From Verrucomicrobiota bacterium (GTDB lineage Bacteria; Verrucomicrobiota; Verrucomicrobiia; Chthoniobacterales; Terrimicrobiaceae): DNA of 9,306 nt. The first letter of the stretch is position 1, and each line of letters begins with the position of its first letter. Below the pieces are notes generated by a model. That model made no database searches, had not been told where the DNA came from, and worked only from the letters and a program-made list of their open reading frames with translations. Of the stretch, positions 5,307 to 9,306 are shown in pieces. Location of the stretch: the NCBI GenBank assembly GCA_026398285.1, contig JAPLTI010000207.1, forward strand, positions 1 to 9,306. The letters are read 5' to 3'. The translations under genes and the position numbers were made by a program.

Positions 5307-6365
5307 TTAAAGTCTGAAGAGTTGATTAATGCGGGGCCCGATTTCTTGGAGTGGCAAGATTTCGTTGCTTAAGTGCCTCTGAGCAATGGCTTGAGGCATT
5401 CCATAAACTGTGGATGTCGCCGCATCTTGAGCAATGCACCATGTGGGCAATGCATGTTGCAAGGTTGCCACGCCATCGGCTCCATCAGAGCCCATCCCTG
5501 TGAGAATAATGGCAATAGCGCCGCGAAGGTTGCACTTGGCAGCGGAATTAAAAAGCACATCCGCCGACGGGCGGCAAGATTGCACCGGCGGGCTGCTGGT
5601 GAGGCGAGTTTGAATTTTTTCTGCATCGTTTCGAAAGATTTCCAAGTGGAAACCTCCCGGGGCTATGAGCACCTCCCCTGGCATTGGAATTTCGCCATTG
5701 ATCGCCTCTTTGATGGAAAGCCCGCTGATTTTGTCTAACTGCTCGGCCAAGGACTTGGTGAACGCGGCAGGCATATGCTGCACAAGCAGGATAGGAACGG
5801 GGAGATTCGCGGAAATGATTGGTAAAATGGTGGAAAGGGCGTTTGGCCCGCCAGTTGAGACGCCGATGAGGATCAATTCGGGAAATGGCGGCGGTTGGAG
5901 GCGCTTGATTGGAGCCGTTGCACTTGGAGTGCTCGGCTCGGGAGCAGCATGCAAGGCAGAAGATGATGCGCAGCGCAGGCGCGCTAACGTGGCTACTTTA
6001 CGGATTTCAGATTTAAGAGCCTCCATTCCAGACTCAAATGAAGAGCCTGACGGTTTCGGAATGAAGTCCATCGCCCCGTGAGCCAGACAGCCGATCGTGA
6101 TTTCGGCATCCCGGCCAGTGGCTCCGCTCACCATGACCACCGACAAAGCTGGGTGGGACTGCTTAATCTTTTCGAGCGTTTGCGGTCCGCTCATCTGTTC
6201 CATGAAGACATCCAGCAGAACAAGGTCGAATTTCTCGGATTCGAGACGCTTGAGCGCCAGCTCGCCGCTTGAGACAGCTACGGTTTCCGCTCCCGGAACG
6301 CTTGAAGCAGCGTCCGAGAGAAGTTTCCGATAAAGTGCTGAATCGTCAACGACGAGAATTCGCAT
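5307..6365 (-). CDS. cheB: Chemotaxis response regulator and methylesterase/deamidase CheB
   Basis: Removes receptor methyl groups (and may deamidate glutamines) when phosphorylated by CheA, closing the adaptation loop with CheR. The 352 residues are the usual two-domain layout. The receiver (1-122) has D7-D8 (LVVDDSA), phospho-acceptor D52 (LLDVFMEQMSG) and K104 (IPKP). A proline- and alanine-rich linker (about 132-160) follows. The esterase domain (162-352) carries the catalytic triad: S170 in GVSTGG, H197 in LLVQHMPAAFT and D294 in LTGMGSDGADG. The segment GEVLIAPGGFHLEI is also typical. Oddity: the loop after the phospho-acceptor reads DVFMEQMSG in place of the usual DVEMPxMDG, losing the conserved proline and aspartate. 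ATG 6365 fits the receiver start, without a visible Shine-Dalgarno, 15 bases after the receptor stop. Confidence 0.95.
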   Translation of the reverse strand: MRILVVDDSALYRKLLSDAASSVPGAETVAVSSGELALKRLESEKFDLVLLDVFMEQMSGPQTLEKIKQSHPALSVVMVSGATGRDAEITIGCLAHGAMDFIPKPSGSSFESGMEALKSEIRKVATLARLRCASSSALHAAPEPSTPSATAPIKRLQPPPFPELILIGVSTGGPNALSTILPIISANLPVPILLVQHMPAAFTKSLAEQLDKISGLSIKEAINGEIPMPGEVLIAPGGFHLEIFRNDAEKIQTRLTSSPPVQSCRPSADVLFNSAAKCNLRGAIAIILTGMGSDGADGVATLQHALPTWCIAQDAATSTVYGMPQAIAQRHLSNEILPLQEIGPRINQLFRL

Positions 6366-6380
6366 GAAACAAGAGCAGGG

Positions 6381-8465
6381 TTACAACTTGAAGCGATTGA
6401 CGAGTTGTCCGAGGGAGCTGGCGAGGTGGCTCAGTTCTCCTGCGCTGGAGCTGATGCGCGAGGCTCCTTTGGCGGATTCGCTGGCGGCTTGTGAGACGCC
6501 GTTGATGTTGCGTGATACTTCATCCGCCCCCGAGGAGGCATTTTTCACATTTTCGGACAGGCTCTTCGTGGAAGATGTGACATTATGAAGTGAGCGAACG
6601 ATTTCCGAAGTGGTTGCTGATTGTTCTTCGACAGCGGCCGCGATGCTGGAAGCGATCTGGCTGACTTGTTCGATGACCTTGGCCACATCATCAATCGCCT
6701 CCATGGAATTCGAAGTGTTTTCCTGGATGAGGCTGACTTGGAGTCGGATGTCCTGAGTCGCCGCTGCGGATTGGCGGGCGAGTTCCTTGACCTCGTTGGC
6801 CACGACGGCGAATCCACGACCAGCTTCACCGGCGCTGGCGGCTTCGATGGTCGCGTTGAGCGCCAGAAGGTTTGTTTGCTCGGCGATCTGGTTGATGAGT
6901 TCCACGATTTTTCCGATCTGTCGCGCGGACTCGTCGAGCTTGAGCATAAGCTCGCGGGTTTGGCGGGCTTGCGAATCCGCCTTGCGGGCGATTTCAGATT
7001 CCTGGGTGCAGTTGCGAGCGACCTCTTGGATGGATGAGGACATTTCTTCGACGGCAGCAGCCACAGTCGTTGCGGCTTGACTGATCTCGCCGGCGGATGC
7101 TGTCATGGATTTGGAATTGATTGCAAGTTCTTCTCCTGCAGCGGCCACTGTATGTGCCTGAACATTGGTTTGCTCTGCACCTGCCGCTTGCGAATTGGCG
7201 GTCTCGGTAAGGATCGAGGCGGATTCGGTCAGCGCTTCGGATGTGTGCGTGATTTCCTGCACCATCTTGCGAAGGTTCTCAATACATGTATCCACCGAGT
7301 TGGCCAGAACGCCCACCTCATCGCCGCGCTTGAGTTTGACGCTGCCGCTCAAGTCGCCATCAGCCAGTTTTTTCACGGCTTGGGCGCATGCTACGACAGG
7401 TTTACTGATCGAGCGACCGATGATCACTGCAGCGGCAAACATGAAAATAACGGCACAGGCTGATATGGCCCAAGTGATTTCCACCACACGCTTAAGCAAG
7501 TCCTGCTCGTGAACACTCACAAGGACATGCCAATTGGCATTCGGATATCCTAAAACGCCCTTGCTCTTAGCTGAACCGTAAACAGTCCATTCTTTGTGAA
7601 TGGGATCAAATTCTCTCCCTATAGAGGAGGATTTGGAGAGAATATCCTTGGCGGCTTCTCTTCCTTCGGTAACCAGGTTTTCGGTGAGAATGATTTTGGA
7701 ATCGGTCACAAAATCTTCGCTTCCTGTGGCGGATGGGTCGAGCTTGGCGAGCACAAGGCCTTGATCGTTCAGGAGTTCGATTTCAGTGGATAAGATACCA
7801 CTTTCTTTCATTTGCTTGTAAGGTTTGAATAAGATGTTTTCGACGAAAGCCATATCCGTAAAATTCTTCCAGACTCCCAAAAATTCGCCATTTTTCCCCG
7901 TGATGGGCGCAGCGAACCCAATGGTTTCGAAATCGATGCCGAGCAGTTTATTGACATCTAGGTCGCGAGCCGGCTGGCTTACAACAGTGCCAGTCAGTGT
8001 ATCCGATGATGTGAAACGACCTTGTTTGGCATTGACAAACCAGTCTGCACCTGAAAAGTCTTTGCCTAGCAGATAGTTCGATTCGATTGGTTTTCCTAAG
8101 GCGTCCAATGAATTGACGGCAACAACCTTGCCATTTGCGTCAACGATCATGCTTATTGGGTAGCAACCGTAAAGCTTCACATAAGTATTGATGGCATCTG
8201 TGAGAGAAGAGGAGTCTTTTTCCTCACTGCTCAGAAAATTTCTTGCCACCGGGTTGGAAGCAAAGGCTTGCACATCACCGTAGCGTTCGAAGAGATTTCT
8301 TTCGATGATTTCGATTGATGCATCCGCATGGGCGAGAAGTTGTTTCTTCGAAAAGTCGGCAATGCGGTTGGCAGAGTTCAGGCCGAAGATGGTCAATGCC
8401 ATCACTGGAATCAGGCCACCTATGGCCATGCTGATGATGAGCCGTGTTGAGAGGTTGATTTTCAT
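6381..8465 (-). CDS. Transmembrane methyl-accepting chemotaxis protein with dCache sensor
   Basis: A 694-residue inner-membrane receptor. Transmembrane segment 1 is about residues 8-30; the extracytoplasmic region (31-327) looks like a dCache domain with a long first helix (IEIIERNLFERYGDVQAFAS), SMIVDANGKVVAVNS, the DWF motif (141-143), FAAPITGKNGEFLGVWKNF and a closing NWHVLVSV. Transmembrane segment 2 is about 328-350 and a HAMP domain follows (about 350-402, with ISKPV and GDEVGVLANSV). The signalling hairpin runs from about 430 to 690 with a canonical tip, AEQTNLLALNATIEAASAGE (528-547), then AGRGFAVVANEV. Methylation-like sites are AAAGEELA, AAAVEEMS and AAAVEEQS. Arm length suggests roughly the 40-heptad class, by a rough count only. 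It ends in LVNRFKL with no CheR-tethering pentapeptide. The dCache lacks the RxWY pattern of amino-acid receptors, so the ligand is unknown. It lies 6 bases after cheA. Confidence 0.94.
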   Translation of the reverse strand: MKINLSTRLIISMAIGGLIPVMALTIFGLNSANRIADFSKKQLLAHADASIEIIERNLFERYGDVQAFASNPVARNFLSSEEKDSSSLTDAINTYVKLYGCYPISMIVDANGKVVAVNSLDALGKPIESNYLLGKDFSGADWFVNAKQGRFTSSDTLTGTVVSQPARDLDVNKLLGIDFETIGFAAPITGKNGEFLGVWKNFTDMAFVENILFKPYKQMKESGILSTEIELLNDQGLVLAKLDPSATGSEDFVTDSKIILTENLVTEGREAAKDILSKSSSIGREFDPIHKEWTVYGSAKSKGVLGYPNANWHVLVSVHEQDLLKRVVEITWAISACAVIFMFAAAVIIGRSISKPVVACAQAVKKLADGDLSGSVKLKRGDEVGVLANSVDTCIENLRKMVQEITHTSEALTESASILTETANSQAAGAEQTNVQAHTVAAAGEELAINSKSMTASAGEISQAATTVAAAVEEMSSSIQEVARNCTQESEIARKADSQARQTRELMLKLDESARQIGKIVELINQIAEQTNLLALNATIEAASAGEAGRGFAVVANEVKELARQSAAATQDIRLQVSLIQENTSNSMEAIDDVAKVIEQVSQIASSIAAAVEEQSATTSEIVRSLHNVTSSTKSLSENVKNASSGADEVSRNINGVSQAASESAKGASRISSSAGELSHLASSLGQLVNRFKL

Positions 8466-8471
8466 GGTATT

Positions 8472-9306
8472 TTAATTGGTGAGAGTTGCTGCTTCTTTGG
8501 TGTTTGGTAGCTGGGTCATGTGGTGCTGGGGGTGGCCTGGCTGCTGCTGCGAGTTCGCCGTGAGCATGAAATGGCCTTGAGCGAAAACGGACGTCTCGTC
8601 TCCGCCTGCGCTGAGCATTTCCGCGATCGCGTCGAAGTCAAGGACCAGTGAAAGGCGATCCGATAGGACAGCGCTGCCCCTAAGTCCTCTGGCTCTGAAT
8701 GTGGCTTTGTCGATTTGGTCTTCTGAGAGATCGGCTGAGTCGACGATGCGGGAGGCGACAATGCTTAATCCATCGAATGGTGGCCGCGGCACAATGAGGA
8801 AGAATTCCTCTGCGCGTTGGGTCTGTGGCTTGATGGGAATGATATCCGAGAGTTGGACCAATCGCAGCGTGGAGTCGTGGTTCTTGCGGAGGCAATCCAT
8901 CGAGCCGATGCGCTCGATGTCGGAGGCGTTGACGGATTCGACGCGCATGACTTTTTTGAGGTGGATGGCAAGGAATTCGCCATCGGTCTCTTGAAAAATA
9001 AGGACGCGTTCGGAAGTAGAGTCGGAAAGAGCGACTTCGCTTGATTTCGAGGCGTTGAGAGCCAATTGCGAGGCTGAAATCCTGCCTTGAGCCATGGAAT
9101 TCGGGTCCAGAATCATGGCGATTTCACCCTGACCTAATATCGTGGCTCCTGTATAAAAAGGCACGGAGCGAAGATGGCGGCCGAGAGGTTTCACCACGAT
9201 TTCCTCGTTGCTGATGATTTCATTAACTATCAGGCCGTAGGAGACATGGTCCAATCTCAGAACGACCACGAAGTTTTCTTGTTTGGTATTCTCCCGGGGA
9301 GGGTGG
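8472..9306 (-). CDS. cheA: C-terminal part of chemotaxis histidine kinase CheA, with an additional CheW-like domain
   Basis: The frame is open from the right edge (base 9305 inwards), so the gene is truncated by the window; 277 residues are visible. The first about 70 match the end of the CheA P5 regulatory domain: PPREN, then VVVLRLDHVSYGLIVNEI, NEEIVVKPLGRHL (a CheA hallmark) and GATILGQGEIAMILD. The GTG at 9269 is therefore internal and not a start. After a linker of about 30 residues a second CheW-like domain follows (about 98-235: VLIFQETDGEFLAIHLKKVMRVE, LRLVQLSDIIP, RGLRGSAVLSDRLSLVLDFD). The protein ends in a flexible glutamine/histidine-rich tail (QQQPGHPQHH). The HPt, dimerisation and ATPase domains should lie beyond 9306. 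CheA would phosphorylate CheY and CheB encoded downstream. Confidence 0.94.
   Translation of the reverse strand, partial: HPPRENTKQENFVVVLRLDHVSYGLIVNEIISNEEIVVKPLGRHLRSVPFYTGATILGQGEIAMILDPNSMAQGRISASQLALNASKSSEVALSDSTSERVLIFQETDGEFLAIHLKKVMRVESVNASDIERIGSMDCLRKNHDSTLRLVQLSDIIPIKPQTQRAEEFFLIVPRPPFDGLSIVASRIVDSADLSEDQIDKATFRARGLRGSAVLSDRLSLVLDFDAIAEMLSAGGDETSVFAQGHFMLTANSQQQPGHPQHHMTQLPNTKEAATLTN

Noticed and set aside
5665..6081. Plus-strand open frame of 138 residues opposite cheB
   Set aside because: It lies entirely over the well-conserved CheB linker and esterase region and has no recognisable protein features.
6621..7037. Plus-strand open frame of 138 residues
   Set aside because: It is the antisense shadow of the receptor's signalling hairpin, with low-complexity composition and no recognisable domain. 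The same holds for 7077-7463 and 7165-7512.
6381..8465. Amino-acid-sensing dCache signature in the receptor
   Set aside because: The RxWY pattern is absent; the site reads GADWF, so no amino-acid ligand can be claimed.
8472..9269. A complete stand-alone CheW-like gene starting at GTG 9269
   Set aside because: The frame continues to the window edge with PPREN...NF, the usual CheA sequence directly before VVVLR, and contains the CheA hallmark IVVKPLGRHL. It is the 3' end of cheA.

Overview
The window looks like a chromosomal segment of a moderately GC-rich, Gram-negative, chemotactic bacterium. An arabinose-5-phosphate isomerase (KdsD type) implies a Kdo-containing lipopolysaccharide, and the large block of chemotaxis genes implies taxis or a related chemosensory output. 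The gene content, a gene fragment at the left edge that resembles the start of long GreA-type proteins of the Verrucomicrobiota/Chlamydiota group, and the weak Shine-Dalgarno signals hint at Verrucomicrobiota or relatives. That placement is only an inference.

Left third (about 1-2408). A gene fragment leaves the window leftwards on the minus strand. Divergent from it is a compact plus-strand cluster of three housekeeping genes: a NUDIX-family protein, the SIS+CBS sugar-phosphate isomerase KdsD, and an RluE-type 23S rRNA pseudouridine synthase. The last one starts at a TTG that overlaps the kdsD stop codon. A convergent hairpin with a T-run on the minus strand (about 2429-2456) separates this cluster from the next one.

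Right two thirds (about 2476-9306). This is one long minus-strand chemosensory cluster, read from right to left. The order is cheA (3' part only, cut by the window edge), a transmembrane dCache chemoreceptor, cheB, cheR, a soluble protein with a short receptor hairpin followed by a dCache-like domain, cheY, and a small secreted OB-fold protein. Intergenic gaps are short (6, 15, 27, 16, about 69 and 10 bases), so most of it is probably one operon. The 69-base gap before cheY holds a plausible extra promoter. The set gives a nearly complete pathway: receptor, kinase, methyltransferase, methylesterase and response regulator. No stand-alone cheW lies in the window, but CheA carries an additional CheW-like domain at its C-terminus.

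The most unusual element is the soluble receptor-like protein at 3308-4402. Its domain order is reversed: a truncated MCP hairpin at the N-terminus, then a complete dCache-like sensor with no membrane segment or signal peptide. The sensor resembles the extracytoplasmic sensor of the neighbouring transmembrane receptor. The rest of the window is ordinary. There are no RNA genes, mobile elements, CRISPR arrays or frameshifts that I can see, and no gene-free stretch longer than 300 bases.
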